Source of the DNA: Exiguobacterium acetylicum DSM 20416
Lineage (GTDB): Bacteria; Bacillota; Bacilli; Exiguobacteriales; Exiguobacteriaceae
DNA: 64,000 nt
Reading direction: 5' to 3'
NCBI RefSeq assembly: GCF_000702605.1
Contig: NZ_JNIR01000001.1
Location: 2,666,001-2,730,000, forward strand
Shown here: in pieces, positions 45,757 to 55,561 of the stretch
Position numbering within the stretch: the stretch's first letter is position 1
Layout: each line of letters opens with the position of its first letter
Position numbers and translations under genes: made by a program
The notes under the pieces: generated by a model
The model's input: the letters and a program-made list of their open reading frames with translations, nothing else
Databases searched by the model: none
Told to the model about the DNA's origin: nothing

Positions 45757-46517
45757 TGATCTGATTCAGGTAATAACAAGTCGAGCAACCGGTTAAGGTC
45801 GTCTTCATCTGTAAAATCGATTTCGAGTTTTCCTGCTTGTTTGCCCTGTTTAATCCGAACCATCGCACCGTACTTTTCGCGAAGTGATTCTTCGACGAAT
45901 TGCACAGCGGTCGCTTGTTGCGGACGGACGGATTCCTTCCGTTCCCGAAGTGCCTGTTCTAACCGACGAACATTCCAGTTCTCAGCCATGACACGTTCTG
46001 CCATCTGTTCAATCTTCTTTGGATGTTTCAGCGACAGGAGGGCGCGGGCGTGCCCCATCGATAACCGCTCATCCATGACGGCCTGTTGGACGAGCAGCGG
46101 TAACTGCAATAATCGAAGGCTGTTCGTGATATGCGAACGACTTTTGCCGACACGTTGCGCAAGCTCTGCTTGCGTGATGCCGAATTCCTCGATCATCTCC
46201 GCATACGCCATCGCTTCTTCAATCGCCGATAAATCCGCTCGCTGGATGTTTTCAATCAGTGCGAGTTCCATCACGCGTGTCTCGTCTGCTTCGATCACGA
46301 GGACCGGCACACGTTCAAATCCCGCGCGACTCGCTGCTTGATACCGTCGTTCACCGGCGATGATCTCATAATAGCCATCTCGTGGTCGAACGACGATCGG
46401 TTGGATCATACCGTGACGAACGAGCGATTGGGCTAACTCTTCTAGTGCTTTTTCATTGAATCGTTTCCGAGGTTGAGTCGGATTCGGGCGAATCGCCCGA
46501 ACAGGTAATTCGTTCAC
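45753..46517 (-). CDS. parB: ParB/Spo0J chromosome-partition protein, short N-terminus
   Basis: 254-aa CTPase that loads on parS and spreads as a DNA clamp, recruiting SMC. The CTP-binding domain is PVRAIRPNPTQPRKRF...IIAGERRYQAASRAG, followed by ENIQRADLSAIEEA, the helix-turn-helix ELAQRVGKSRSHITNSLRLL and a C-terminal dimerisation domain (KLEIDFTDEDDLNRLLDLL). The GTG at 46517 with aggagagaagg upstream is the only start: a TAG stop lies five codons upstream. Hence the usual N-terminal leader with LGKGLxAL, which stimulates the ParA ATPase, is missing. No soj/parA lies next to it. Confidence 0.93.
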   Translation of the reverse strand: MNELPVRAIRPNPTQPRKRFNEKALEELAQSLVRHGMIQPIVVRPRDGYYEIIAGERRYQAASRAGFERVPVLVIEADETRVMELALIENIQRADLSAIEEAMAYAEMIEEFGITQAELAQRVGKSRSHITNSLRLLQLPLLVQQAVMDERLSMGHARALLSLKHPKKIEQMAERVMAENWNVRRLEQALRERKESVRPQQATAVQFVEESLREKYGAMVRIKQGKQAGKLEIDFTDEDDLNRLLDLLLPESDQ

Positions 46518-46555
46518 TTGCCTTCTCTCCTAAACGTAGCGGAAGGCACGACCGT

Positions 46556-47398
46556 TTATTCCGGACGTGCCTTCACGATGCGAATCCGCACCTCTACATA
46601 TTCTTCACAATCGACTTCTTCTTTTTCGATCGTCAATCCAGTCTGCTCGATCATATCGACGGAATCACGAAGTGTATTCAACGCAATCCGTGTATCCCGA
46701 GCAAAGCTCTTATGACGTTTTTTCTTCGGTGGCTGTGGTGTCATCAATCGTTCCACCCGGCGCTCCGTCTCCTTGACGTTCCATTCCCGTTCCAGAATTT
46801 CAGCAGGTACCGTTACTTGTAGCGCTTCATCCTTGAGCGGTAATAACGCACGGGCATGACGCTCCGTGATCGTCCGTTGCTTCAACGCTTCCCGGACATC
46901 CGTTGGCAATCGAAGCAAACGCAATTTGTTGGCAATCGTCGATTGACTACGTCCGAGCTTACGAGCTAACACTTCTTGCGTGATGTCTTGTAACGCAAGC
47001 AAGCGCTCATAGGCTTCTGCTTCTTCGATTGGTGTCAAATCTTCGCGTTGCAGATTTTCAATCAATGCCAGTGAAGCAGTCGTCTCGTCCGTCATCTCTT
47101 TGACGATGGCAGGAATCGTTTCCCAGCCAAGCGAGCGCACTGCCCGGTATCGTCGTTCTCCCGCAATGATTTCGTATCCTGTTCCTTGTTTTCGAACGAC
47201 GATCGGCTGGAGTAATCCATGCTCTTCGATCGTAACGGCTAGCTCTTCAATTCGGTCCCCATCAAACACTGTCCGTGGTTGGAACTGGTTTGCGACAAGT
47301 TCTGTCAATGGTAATTCCTGAACCGTCTCTTGTGGGTCAAGCTCGATCGTAGCAGGTTGCCCTCCCTTACCGAGCAGCTTGGCAATTGCATTTCTCAC
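46556..47398 (-). CDS. noc: nucleoid occlusion protein Noc
   Basis: 280-aa ParB paralogue that binds its own sites and the membrane to keep FtsZ off the nucleoid. Core: VANQFQPRTVFDGDRIEELAV, IIAGERRYRAVRSLGW, ENLQREDLTPIEEA, KLGRSQSTIANKLRLLRLP and TERHARALLPLK, closer to Noc than to Spo0J. The GTG at 47398 has gaggtg 7 nt upstream and yields MRNAIAKLLGKGG, a short amphipathic helix like the membrane-targeting tip of Bacillus Noc. A longer start at 47413 is possible. A parS-like site lies 29 bp upstream. Confidence 0.93.
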   Translation of the reverse strand: MRNAIAKLLGKGGQPATIELDPQETVQELPLTELVANQFQPRTVFDGDRIEELAVTIEEHGLLQPIVVRKQGTGYEIIAGERRYRAVRSLGWETIPAIVKEMTDETTASLALIENLQREDLTPIEEAEAYERLLALQDITQEVLARKLGRSQSTIANKLRLLRLPTDVREALKQRTITERHARALLPLKDEALQVTVPAEILEREWNVKETERRVERLMTPQPPKKKRHKSFARDTRIALNTLRDSVDMIEQTGLTIEKEEVDCEEYVEVRIRIVKARPE

Positions 47399-47426
47399 GT
47401 TGGCGCACCTCACCTTTATCAGTCAT

Positions 47427-47442
47427 CGTTTCACGTGAAACG
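47427..47442. other. parS-like site upstream of noc
   Basis: CGTTTCACGTGAAACG is a perfect 16-bp palindrome whose inner 14 bases equal the Bacillus parS; only the outer pair differs. Confidence 0.88.
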
Positions 47443-47446
47443 GTGT

Positions 47447-48163
47447 TTAGCTTAATGGATCTTTCGCAGGCGTACCCGCTTTACGCGGATATTTCCCGGG
47501 TGTTGTTCGTTTTTTATCTACAATAACGATATTACGCTCACTTTCCTCGCCTGGCAATTGGAACTGGAAACTTTCCCGTAAATTCCCACCGAGTACTTTT
47601 AAGGCAATCGCACCATCCTCGAGCTCTTCACTGACTTTCGCTGCCTTCAAGGCAACGAATTGTCCCCCGACTTTCGCAAGTGGTAGGCAATATTCCGCGA
47701 GAACGGACATCCGAGCGACCGCACGTGCTGTCACGACGTCGAACCGTTCACGGAATTGTTTATTTTTACCGAACTCTTCGGCGCGTCCATGATGGAACGC
47801 GACACCTTCGAGTCCGAGTTCCGTCGCCAAATGATTGAGGAAGCCGATTCGTTTGTTGAGTGAATCGACGATCGTCACTTGGAGATGTGGGAACATGATC
47901 TTGATCGGCAGACTTGGGAAACCAGCGCCCGCTCCGACATCACAAACCGTCGTGACCGTCGTGAAATCGAAATAGAACGCTGCTGTGATCGAATCGTAGA
48001 AGTGCTTGAGATAGACATCTTCTTCGTCCGTGATCGCTGTCAGGTTCATCTTTTCATTCCACTCGACGAGCAGTTCATAATACCGTTTGAATTGATGCAA
48101 CTGATGTTCTGAGACTTCAAGTCCCTGTGCTGCCAATGCTGTTACGAATTGCTGTTGGTTCAT
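47447..48163 (-). CDS. rsmG: 16S rRNA (guanine527-N7)-methyltransferase
   Basis: 238-aa SAM-dependent methyltransferase acting on G527 of 16S rRNA. SAM site [20 protein letters not shown], then [15 protein letters not shown] and [22 protein letters not shown]-terminus [18 protein letters not shown]. Start at the ATG at 48163 with gcggag 8 nt upstream; the GTG at 48172 would overlap mnmG by 4 nt but has no spacing for that site. Follows mnmG. Confidence 0.95.
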   Translation of the reverse strand: MNQQQFVTALAAQGLEVSEHQLHQFKRYYELLVEWNEKMNLTAITDEEDVYLKHFYDSITAAFYFDFTTVTTVCDVGAGAGFPSLPIKIMFPHLQVTIVDSLNKRIGFLNHLATELGLEGVAFHHGRAEEFGKNKQFRERFDVVTARAVARMSVLAEYCLPLAKVGGQFVALKAAKVSEELEDGAIALKVLGGNLRESFQFQLPGEESERNIVIVDKKRTTPGKYPRKAGTPAKDPLS

Positions 48164-48168
48164 CTCGT

Positions 48169-50058
48169 TCACTCCGCAGTCAATGCGTATTGGCCTTGTT
48201 CGATATAGACAAGCAGGATCGAGATATCAGACGGGTTAACCCCTGAGATCCGGGATGCTTGTCCGATCGAGAGCGGACGCACTTGGTTTAGTTTTTGTTT
48301 CGCTTCAATCGCTAATCCACTGATCGCATCGTAATCGAGACGATCCGGAATCCGTTTTTGCTCCATCCGCATCATTTTTTCGACTTGATCGAGTTGTTTA
48401 TCGATGTAGCCGGCATATTTGACTTGGATTTCGACTTGTTCTGCTGCTTCTGCAGACAGTGGTGTTTCCGGTGGTGTCATCTGCGCGATCATCGCATACG
48501 TAATTTCCGGGCGTTTCAGCAACGTGATCGCATGCAGCGCTTCCTTAAGTGGTGATGCACCAATTGCTTCTAGCTGTGCATTCACGTCCGCTGTCGCTTT
48601 GATGACGACCTTCTCAAGACGTTTCATCTCAAGACGGATTTGTTCTTGTTTATCGAGCAACTTCGCTTGGCGTTCTTCCGAGATCAATCCGAGTTCATGT
48701 CCGATTTCCGATAGGCGAAGGTCCGCATTATCATGACGGAGCAACAACCGGTACTCGGCACGTGACGTCAAGAGACGGTATGGTTCGTTCGTACCTTTCG
48801 TGACGAGATCATCGATCATGACACCGATATAGCCTTGTGAACGTGACAAGATAAGTGGTTCTTTGCCTTGGACTTGTAGTCCGGCATTGATCCCTGCCAT
48901 GATTCCTTGCCCCGCTGCTTCCTCATACCCACTTGTTCCGTTGATTTGACCCGCTGTGAATAAACCAGGAACCCGTTTTGTCTCGAGCGTTGGCCAGAGT
49001 TGTGTCGGAACAACGGCATCGTACTCAATCGCATAACCAGGACGCATCATTTCAGAATTCTCAAGCCCTGGAATCGAGCGGAGAATATCGTGTTGGACGT
49101 CTTCCGGCAAGCTTGTTGATAACCCTTGGACGTAGACTTCTTCCGTATCGCGACCTTCTGGCTCAAGGAAGATTTGGTGACGCGGTTTATCGTTGAACCG
49201 GACGACCTTATCTTCGATCGATGGGCAATAACGTGGACCTGTTCCTTTGATCATCCCAGAGAACATCGGGGAGCGGTGTAAGTTCGCATCAATCAACTGA
49301 TGCGTATACTCCGTCGTATACGTCAACCAGCACGGAATTTGTTCCGTGATCATCTGAGTCGTTTCATGACTAAATGGAAGTGCCACTTCGTCACCTGGTT
49401 GAATCTCGGTCTTCGAATAATCGATCGTTTTCCCGTCGATTCGTGGTGGTGTCCCTGTTTTGAAGCGTGCGAGCTCGAATCCGAGTTCTTCAAGATGTTT
49501 CGATAGATTGATCGACGGCATCTGATTGTTCGGACCACTCTCGTAAGACAATTCACCGATGATGATTTTTCCGCGCATGAACGTTCCGGTCGTGATGATG
49601 ACTGCTTTTGCCCGATACTCTGCCCCTGTATTCGTGACGACACCGACACAGCGTCCTTCGTCGTCAATTAACAACCGTTCGACGAGCGCTTGACGTAAAA
49701 GCAAATTCGGCTCATCCTCGAGCGCTTTTTTCATCCGGTTTTGGTATTCGAATTTATCCGCCTGTGCCCGTAATGCACGCACGGCAGGACCTTTTGACGT
49801 GTTTAACATTTTCATTTGAATATACGTTGCATCGATCGCACGTGCCATTTCACCACCGAGCGCATCGATTTCCCGGACGACGATCCCTTTTGCTGGACCA
49901 CCGATTGACGGGTTGCAATACATGAATCCGACCATATCGGGATTCATTGTCAACATGACCGTTTTCGAGCCCATTCGTGCCGCAGCAAGAGAGGCTTCGA
50001 TGCCGGCATGTCCGGCTCCGACGACAATAACGTCGAATTCACCTGCTTGATAAGCCAT
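48169..50058 (-). CDS. mnmG: tRNA uridine-34 5-carboxymethylaminomethyl synthase MnmG
   Basis: 629-aa FAD enzyme that with MnmE installs the carboxymethylaminomethyl group at U34 of certain tRNAs. FAD motif [21 protein letters not shown]; catalytic-site stretches [11 protein letters not shown] and GTPPRIDG; second NAD/FAD region [24 protein letters not shown] ending at 50058 with aggagga 10 nt upstream. 43 nt after mnmE. Confidence 0.96.
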   Translation of the reverse strand: MAYQAGEFDVIVVGAGHAGIEASLAAARMGSKTVMLTMNPDMVGFMYCNPSIGGPAKGIVVREIDALGGEMARAIDATYIQMKMLNTSKGPAVRALRAQADKFEYQNRMKKALEDEPNLLLRQALVERLLIDDEGRCVGVVTNTGAEYRAKAVIITTGTFMRGKIIIGELSYESGPNNQMPSINLSKHLEELGFELARFKTGTPPRIDGKTIDYSKTEIQPGDEVALPFSHETTQMITEQIPCWLTYTTEYTHQLIDANLHRSPMFSGMIKGTGPRYCPSIEDKVVRFNDKPRHQIFLEPEGRDTEEVYVQGLSTSLPEDVQHDILRSIPGLENSEMMRPGYAIEYDAVVPTQLWPTLETKRVPGLFTAGQINGTSGYEEAAGQGIMAGINAGLQVQGKEPLILSRSQGYIGVMIDDLVTKGTNEPYRLLTSRAEYRLLLRHDNADLRLSEIGHELGLISEERQAKLLDKQEQIRLEMKRLEKVVIKATADVNAQLEAIGASPLKEALHAITLLKRPEITYAMIAQMTPPETPLSAEAAEQVEIQVKYAGYIDKQLDQVEKMMRMEQKRIPDRLDYDAISGLAIEAKQKLNQVRPLSIGQASRISGVNPSDISILLVYIEQGQYALTAE

Positions 50059-50101
50059 AGTACTGGTTCCTCCTTCTTATTCCACACGCAGTCGTCTCGA
50101 A

Positions 50102-51484
50102 TTATTTCCCGAGACAGAACTGCGAAAACAACTGATCCAATAAACTATCCTGTGCTGTATCACCATTGATTTCGCCGAGCGTATCCCACGCCCGTCGTAA
50201 ATCGATCTGTACCATGTCGATCGGCATCGCCGCTTCTGCTGCACCGAGAGCATCTTCGATCATCTGACTCGCGCGTTTGATCAGTTGGATGTGTCGTGCA
50301 TTCGAGACGTATGTCATATCCTGGCTCTCGACACCCTGTTCAAAGAACAGACTCGCAATCGCTGCTTCAAGGTCGTTGACGCCTGCTTCTTCGAGCAAGG
50401 ACGTCGTGACGATCGGTCGACCATCGGCAAGTTCCGTGACACGTGCTAAGTCAATCTGTTGCGCCAAGTCACTCTTGTTGACGATGATGATCGCGTTCAT
50501 CCCTTTAATCGCCTCAAACAGCAAGACATCCTCATCCGTCAGAACATCGTTCCCGTTTAGGACGAGTAAGATTAAATCGGCCGTCTTTAAAGCCTGACGT
50601 GACTTTTCGACACCCATTCGTTCGACGATATCTTCCGTCTCGCGAATCCCTGCCGTATCAATCAACTTTAGCGGTACACCACGAACATTGACGTACTCCT
50701 CGATCGTATCGCGCGTCGTTCCCGCGATATCCGTGACGATGGCCTTTGCTTCTTGCACCAATGTGTTGAGCAAAGACGACTTTCCGACATTCGGGCGACC
50801 GATGATCGCTGTGGATAACCCTTCACGAAGGATTTTCCCTTGGCGTGCCGTTGTTAATAACTCTGCCAAAATCGCGCGGACAGCACCAGCATCACGTTCG
50901 ACGATCTGTTGCGTCATCTCTTCTGCATCGTATTCCGGGTAATCGATGTTGACTTCAATCGCAGCAATCGTTTGTAACAATTGTTGACGTAAGTCCTGGA
51001 CGAGTTTTGAGAGACGCCCTTCAATCTGACTGACGGCGACATGCATCGCTCGGTCCGTCTTCGCCCGGATCAGATCCATGACGGCTTCCGCCTGTGACAA
51101 ATCGATTCGTCCGTTCAAGAACGCCCGTTTCGTAAATTCACCAGGTTCCGCCAACCGGACTTCCGGTTGTGCGAGGATGAGTTCGAGGACACGATTGACC
51201 GCGACGACTCCTCCATGACAATTCAATTCGATGACATCTTCACGTGTAAACGTCTTTGGCGCGCGCATGACACTCACCATTACTTCATCGACGACACGGT
51301 CCGCCTCATGGTCGACCAATTTCCCGTAATGAATCGTATGGGTTGGTACTTCCGTCAAGCGGTTGCTCCCTTTATAAACACGGTCGGCTACAGCGACTGC
51401 ATCAGGACCTGATAAGCGCACGATCGCAATCGCCCCTTCTCCCATCGGCGTCGAAATCGCGGCAATCGTATCAAATTCCATCAT
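50102..51484 (-). CDS. mnmE: tRNA modification GTPase MnmE
   Basis: 460-aa partner of MnmG. N-terminal folate-binding domain ([34 protein letters not shown]), helical domain, and inserted G domain with P-loop [15 protein letters not shown]3 [10 protein letters not shown] and G4 NKSDL; C-terminal QFCLGK includes the catalytic cysteine in a variant of the usual FCIGK. The ATG at 51484 is 8 nt from gaggtgg. The gene that normally precedes it, jag, is absent. Confidence 0.96.
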   Translation of the reverse strand: MMEFDTIAAISTPMGEGAIAIVRLSGPDAVAVADRVYKGSNRLTEVPTHTIHYGKLVDHEADRVVDEVMVSVMRAPKTFTREDVIELNCHGGVVAVNRVLELILAQPEVRLAEPGEFTKRAFLNGRIDLSQAEAVMDLIRAKTDRAMHVAVSQIEGRLSKLVQDLRQQLLQTIAAIEVNIDYPEYDAEEMTQQIVERDAGAVRAILAELLTTARQGKILREGLSTAIIGRPNVGKSSLLNTLVQEAKAIVTDIAGTTRDTIEEYVNVRGVPLKLIDTAGIRETEDIVERMGVEKSRQALKTADLILLVLNGNDVLTDEDVLLFEAIKGMNAIIIVNKSDLAQQIDLARVTELADGRPIVTTSLLEEAGVNDLEAAIASLFFEQGVESQDMTYVSNARHIQLIKRASQMIEDALGAAEAAMPIDMVQIDLRRAWDTLGEINGDTAQDSLLDQLFSQFCLGK

Positions 51485-51585
51485 CCGTTCTTCCACCTCG
51501 TTTTTCTTCTGTCTTTTTATGAGTATTTAATCCTTAATCGTTGCAATGGGTATAACGAAACAACTATACACGAAATGACGCAAAA

Positions 51586-51625
51586 GAAAAAGAGCGACAC
51601 TCTGTCAAAACAAAGCGTCGCTCTT
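51586..51625 (-). terminator. terminator behind yidC
   Basis: Stem AGAGCGAC / GTCGCTCT with a long loop, T-rich on the minus strand; it overlaps nothing else and separates yidC from mnmE. Confidence 0.75.
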
Positions 51626-51631
51626 CACGTA

Positions 51632-52486
51632 TTAGCGTTTCTTTTTCGATTTTTTAGGAGCCGGAGCTGCTTGTGCTGCTTCTTTTTCACGTTTAGCAGC
51701 CATTGTCGCTTCCGTCTGCAACTTAATCTTTTCACGCATTGGCTTCATGATGACGATCGTGACGATGATCGAGAAGATGTAACCGACAACCCAGTAAAGC
51801 GAAAGGGCAGATGGGAGTGTAACACCCATGATGAAGATCATGATCGGGAAGACATAGAGCATGATTTTCATTTGTGGATTGTCTTCTTGACCTGCCATCG
51901 AGATCTTTTGTTGCAGATACGTCAGTACCGCAGACATGATCGGCAAGATGAAGAATGGATCTGGTTTCCCAAGGTCGAACCAGAGGAATGTGTGTTGGAA
52001 AATAGCCGGTGTGTAGATGATCGCGTTGTAGAACGCAATCAAGATCGGCATTTGGATCAAGATCGGTAAACAGCCTGCAAGCGGGTTGACGTTATGCTCT
52101 TGGTAGAGCTTCATCATTTCCTGTTGCAACTTCTGTTGTGTCTCTTGGTCTTTTGAGCTGTATTTCTCACGAAGCTTCATCATTTCCGGTTGAATGACTT
52201 GCATTCCACCCATACTCTTCGTTTGTTTGATCATCAATGGAAGGATGACAAGACGAACGAGAAGTGTCGTAATGATGATTCCGATACCGTAATCACCGCT
52301 AAAGAACTGTGAAATCTCACGAATCAACCACGCCATCGGCCAAACGAAGTAATGTTTCCAAAAACCTTCTGTGTCTGCTGTGATCGGTTCACCTGTACCA
52401 TATGAGCTAGGTGTACAACCGGATAATACGATCGCGAGCACGGACATGAGTCCGAGAGTTAACCAAATCTTAGTTCTCTTGTTCAT
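51632..52486 (-). CDS. yidC: membrane protein insertase YidC/SpoIIIJ
   Basis: 284-aa lipoprotein insertase for inner-membrane proteins. Signal with lipobox (VLAIVLSGCTPSS), then five helices; the hydrophilic groove helix carries LVRLVILPLMIKQTKSM with the conserved Arg, followed by NPLAGCLPILIQMPILIAFYNAI. Basic C-terminal tail KKSKKKR. ATG at 52486 with aggagg 4 nt upstream; further upstream codons are not credible. Follows rnpA by about 100 bp. Confidence 0.95.
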   Translation of the reverse strand: MNKRTKIWLTLGLMSVLAIVLSGCTPSSYGTGEPITADTEGFWKHYFVWPMAWLIREISQFFSGDYGIGIIITTLLVRLVILPLMIKQTKSMGGMQVIQPEMMKLREKYSSKDQETQQKLQQEMMKLYQEHNVNPLAGCLPILIQMPILIAFYNAIIYTPAIFQHTFLWFDLGKPDPFFILPIMSAVLTYLQQKISMAGQEDNPQMKIMLYVFPIMIFIMGVTLPSALSLYWVVGYIFSIIVTIVIMKPMREKIKLQTEATMAAKREKEAAQAAPAPKKSKKKR

Positions 52487-52590
52487 AATTCCTCCTAGAA
52501 ATTGTTTACGCTTTGTCGAACGCCATCTTCTTCTATAGTAAGGCAAGGAAAGGGAGCGCCGTACAAATCAACAGGATGCATTGCTACGAT

Positions 52591-52950
52591 TCATTTTTTT
52601 GATCGCATCCAGACACCGGAACGTTTGAGCACGTGACGGAGACTGTCAGCCACTTCTTGCGCGGTCATCTTCGCGGCCGGATTGCGCGCGATGATCACCA
52701 AATCATAATTCGGGGCAATCGAGGCTTCATGTTGCTGGCATGCTTCCCGAAGATACCGTTTCACCTGATTCCGGACGACGGCATTCCCGATTTTTTTACT
52801 GACGGATAAACCAACCCGAAAGTGAGTCTGTTGCTCCTTTTTCAAGGCATACACGACAAATTGCCGATTTGCGACAGAGGCTCCTTTAGTAAACACCGCT
52901 TGGAACTCCTTGTCTTTCTTGACGCGGTATTCCTTCTTCACCTTATTCAC
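52591..52950 (-). CDS. rnpA: ribonuclease P protein component
   Basis: 119-aa basic protein subunit of RNase P, which matures the 5' ends of tRNAs. The RNR-type motif is VGNAVVRNQVKRYLREA, in sequence IGNAVVRNQVKRYLREA. GTG at 52950 with aggatgg upstream is preferred; a GTG three codons on is possible. A hairpin terminator lies between rpmH and this gene. Confidence 0.94.
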   Translation of the reverse strand: MNKVKKEYRVKKDKEFQAVFTKGASVANRQFVVYALKKEQQTHFRVGLSVSKKIGNAVVRNQVKRYLREACQQHEASIAPNYDLVIIARNPAAKMTAQEVADSLRHVLKRSGVWMRSKK

Positions 52951-53056
52951 ACTCCATCCTGACACTACGAAAATTCGTCGTCTCTCATCATATCATAGAA
53001 TAAACATGCGACGCGATAGGGCGCATGTGACAAAAGCACGAACACACGAAAAAACA

Positions 53057-53092
53057 TAAAAAAAATCACCTCGGATCATGCCCGAAGTGATG
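53057..53092 (-). terminator. hairpin between rpmH and rnpA
   Basis: Arms ATCAC-c-TCGG / CCGA-a-GTGAT (53065-53091) followed on the minus strand by eight T. It should partly end rpmH transcripts before rnpA. Confidence 0.8.
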
Positions 53093-53106
53093 GATGCATC
53101 AATGCA

Positions 53107-53241
53107 TTAGACAGTCAAGGCTTTGCGGCCCTTAAGACGGCGAGCAGCCAAGATACGGCGGCCACTCTTCGTAGCCATACGCGCACGGAATCCGTGAACT
53201 TTTTTACGCTTACGGTTGTTTGGGTTGAAAGTTGGTTTCAT
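53107..53241 (-). CDS. rpmH: 50S ribosomal protein L34
   Basis: 44-aa protein, [20 protein letters not shown] to [11 protein letters not shown], complete and unmistakable. ATG ending at 53241 with aaaggaggtg upstream, TAA at 53107-53109. Together with rnpA it marks the left side of oriC in nearly all bacteria. Confidence 0.97.
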   Translation of the reverse strand: MKPTFNPNNRKRKKVHGFRARMATKSGRRILAARRLKGRKALTV

Positions 53242-53978
53242 TCGTCTGCACCTCCTTTAAAAGATCTTTATAACCAATTGTTATTTTCTACTTTAAGGCA
53301 GTCTTGTACATTATATAAACTGATTGTGGCATTGTCAATGAAAGTTCAGAAGATTTCTTGTCCTGCTTAAGGGATTTTTGGTTTGAAAACAGGCAATAGG
53401 ATTCGACTGCGCAAACTCTATTACGCGATAGAATGCATATGGATCATGGAGGGGATGTTTGTAGACTTATCCACCTATCCACAGACTTATCCACATTATC
53501 CACACTTTCCGTGGATAACTCTTCACTTTGTCTACAATAGTATTTTTTAAAATCGACGTCAATCCTCGATTTTCGATTCCTTTTTTCGTCCTCTTTTGTA
53601 TTTTGTGAATAACTCTTTTTCAACGCTTCCTCTTTCGAAAAGTTATCCACCTCTTATCCACAATTTATCCACACTATCCACAGCTTGTGGGTAACTACCT
53701 GTGGACGGTTTAATTTACTTGTGGATAAATCATTCCAACCATTGCCAGAGCTCATTTCTTTTGATACACTAATTGTGCATAACATGATCCTGATCGTTCA
53801 GGACAAAACAAGTTATACACACCCTGTGGATAACTTTATACACAGATTCAACCGCCTGTGGATAACTTTATCCACAGTTTTTACGTTATGGGGATAAGTC
53901 GAGTTTCTTCATTAACTTTGTCTGTGTATAAGCCTGTGTACAAAAATTTTCTATCTTGATAAAAAAAGGGGGGTATTT
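53242..53978. other. oriC: oriC, upstream part (rpmH-dnaA interval)
   Basis: 737 bp without genes. Perfect DnaA boxes TTATCCACA occur at 53487, 53496, 53654, 53665 and 53868 (+ orientation) and, as TGTGGATAA, at 53720, 53825 and 53857. One-mismatch boxes surround them (for example 53467, 53475, 53643, 53674, 53813, 53836, 53933). Two clusters, 53467-53518 and 53643-53728, plus a third at 53813-53876, precede dnaA as in Bacillus. The dnaA promoter must lie here, under DnaA control. 53242-53460 shows only AT-rich sequence. Confidence 0.93.
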
Positions 53979-55370
53979 ATGAAAAACGCTGCCGAACTTT
54001 GGCATAATGTCTTATCTGTGATCGAGGAAGAGGAACGAACACCGAAAGCTAGTTATGATATGTGGTTGAAATCCACAGAAGGCGTCACGCTAAATGGAAC
54101 GACACTACTCGTTTCAGCACCAGCTGCATTTACGGTGACATGGCTCGAGCGCCAGTACTTATCTTTACTCGAAGACACAGTTGAGGAAGTAACAGGAAGC
54201 CGACTCGATATTCAGTTCATTGAAGAGGGACAAGCGAAGAAAATGCTCGATCGACAAGAAGAGGAACGTGTTGAGGCAACACCGACTCCGAAATCGCGTC
54301 CATCGAACATGCGGAGACCAACAGAGGAATTGACGATGAGTGAACTCGGACAATTAAATGAGAAGTATACGTTCGATACATTCGTCATCGGATCGGGGAA
54401 CCGTTTTGCGCATGCCGCTTCACTTGCTGTTGCGGAAGCGCCTGCTAAAGCATACAATCCGCTTTTTATCTATGGTGGCGTTGGTCTTGGCAAAACCCAT
54501 CTGATGCATGCCATCGGACAGTACGTTCAAGATCAAAATCTCGGGACACGGATTGCCTATGTCTCTTCTGAACGCTTTACGAATGACTTCATTAACTCCA
54601 TCCGCGATAATAAGACGGTTGAGTTTCGAAATAAATACCGTAATATCGATGTCCTCTTAATTGATGACATCCAGTTCCTTGCGGGCAAAGAACAGACACA
54701 AGAAGAGTTTTTCCACACATTCAATGCCCTGCATAACGACCAAAAACAAATCATCATCTCAAGTGATCGACCACCAAAAGAGATTCCAACGCTTGAAGAT
54801 CGGCTTCGTTCACGTTTCGAATGGGGACTGATCACCGATATCACGCCGCCGGATCTCGAAACACGGATTGCGATCTTACGGAAAAAGGCGAATGCGGAGC
54901 AACTTGACGTCTCAAACGAAGTCATGCTCTACATCGCAAGTCAAATTGATACGAATATTCGGGAGCTCGAAGGAGCGTTAACCCGCGTTATCGCTTATGC
55001 GAATCTCGTCGGACGACCAATCGATCCAAATGTCGCTGCGGAAGCCTTGCATAACATCATGCCGGTCGCTGAACCGCGTAAAGTTACGATTCGTGACATC
55101 CAGGAGTCGGTTAGTAAGCACTTCAATTTACCGTTTGATGATCTTAAGGCGAAGAAACGGACGAAATCGATTGCCTTCCCACGTCAGATCGCGATGTATC
55201 TTTCGCGTGAGATGACAGAGAGCTCATTACCGAAGATTGGGGAGGAATTCGGGGGACGTGACCATACGACCGTCATCCATGCCCATGAAAAGATCAGTAT
55301 GTTGATCAAATCGGACGGGGAAACCGGAAAAGTCATTGAACAAATCAAGCATGAGTTGAAGCATTCATAA
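53979..55370 (+). CDS. dnaA: chromosomal replication initiator DnaA
   Basis: 463-aa AAA+ initiator. Domain I (about 1-80), a short linker, the ATPase with Walker [14 protein letters not shown] and Walker [21 protein letters not shown], and domain IV with the signature [15 protein letters not shown] that reads DnaA boxes. ATG at 53979 with aaaggggggt 5 nt upstream. Flanked by box clusters on both sides. Confidence 0.98.
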   Translation: MKNAAELWHNVLSVIEEEERTPKASYDMWLKSTEGVTLNGTTLLVSAPAAFTVTWLERQYLSLLEDTVEEVTGSRLDIQFIEEGQAKKMLDRQEEERVEATPTPKSRPSNMRRPTEELTMSELGQLNEKYTFDTFVIGSGNRFAHAASLAVAEAPAKAYNPLFIYGGVGLGKTHLMHAIGQYVQDQNLGTRIAYVSSERFTNDFINSIRDNKTVEFRNKYRNIDVLLIDDIQFLAGKEQTQEEFFHTFNALHNDQKQIIISSDRPPKEIPTLEDRLRSRFEWGLITDITPPDLETRIAILRKKANAEQLDVSNEVMLYIASQIDTNIRELEGALTRVIAYANLVGRPIDPNVAAEALHNIMPVAEPRKVTIRDIQESVSKHFNLPFDDLKAKKRTKSIAFPRQIAMYLSREMTESSLPKIGEEFGGRDHTTVIHAHEKISMLIKSDGETGKVIEQIKHELKHS

Positions 55371-55373
55371 AAC

Positions 55374-55520
55374 TGTGGATAAACATGTGGATAAAGTAGG
55401 GTAGTTATCCACAACTTATCCACACCGTTTTTGGCTTTATATCAAGTTATCCACCGACTTATCCACACTATCCACAGCCCCTAAGACTATTATTAAAAAA
55501 ATATATTATTATGTTATGAT
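55374..55520. other. oriC: oriC, downstream part with unwinding element
   Basis: Between dnaA and dnaN. Boxes TGTGGATAA at 55374 and 55386, TTATCCACA at 55405, 55416 and 55459, and one-mismatch boxes at 55447 and 55468. They end in a GC-rich AGCCCC, then CTAAGACTATTATTA (55481-55495), which fits the DnaA-trio pattern, and an AT tract to 55520, the likely site of strand opening. Confidence 0.88.
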
Positions 55521-55561
55521 GGGCGCATGCCCATTATTTTCGAGAGGAGTCTAACGACGAT

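Noticed and set aside
53444-53900. Closely spaced short repeats resembling a CRISPR array
   Set aside because: The repeats are 9-bp DnaA boxes in both orientations with irregular spacing, and no cas genes are present.
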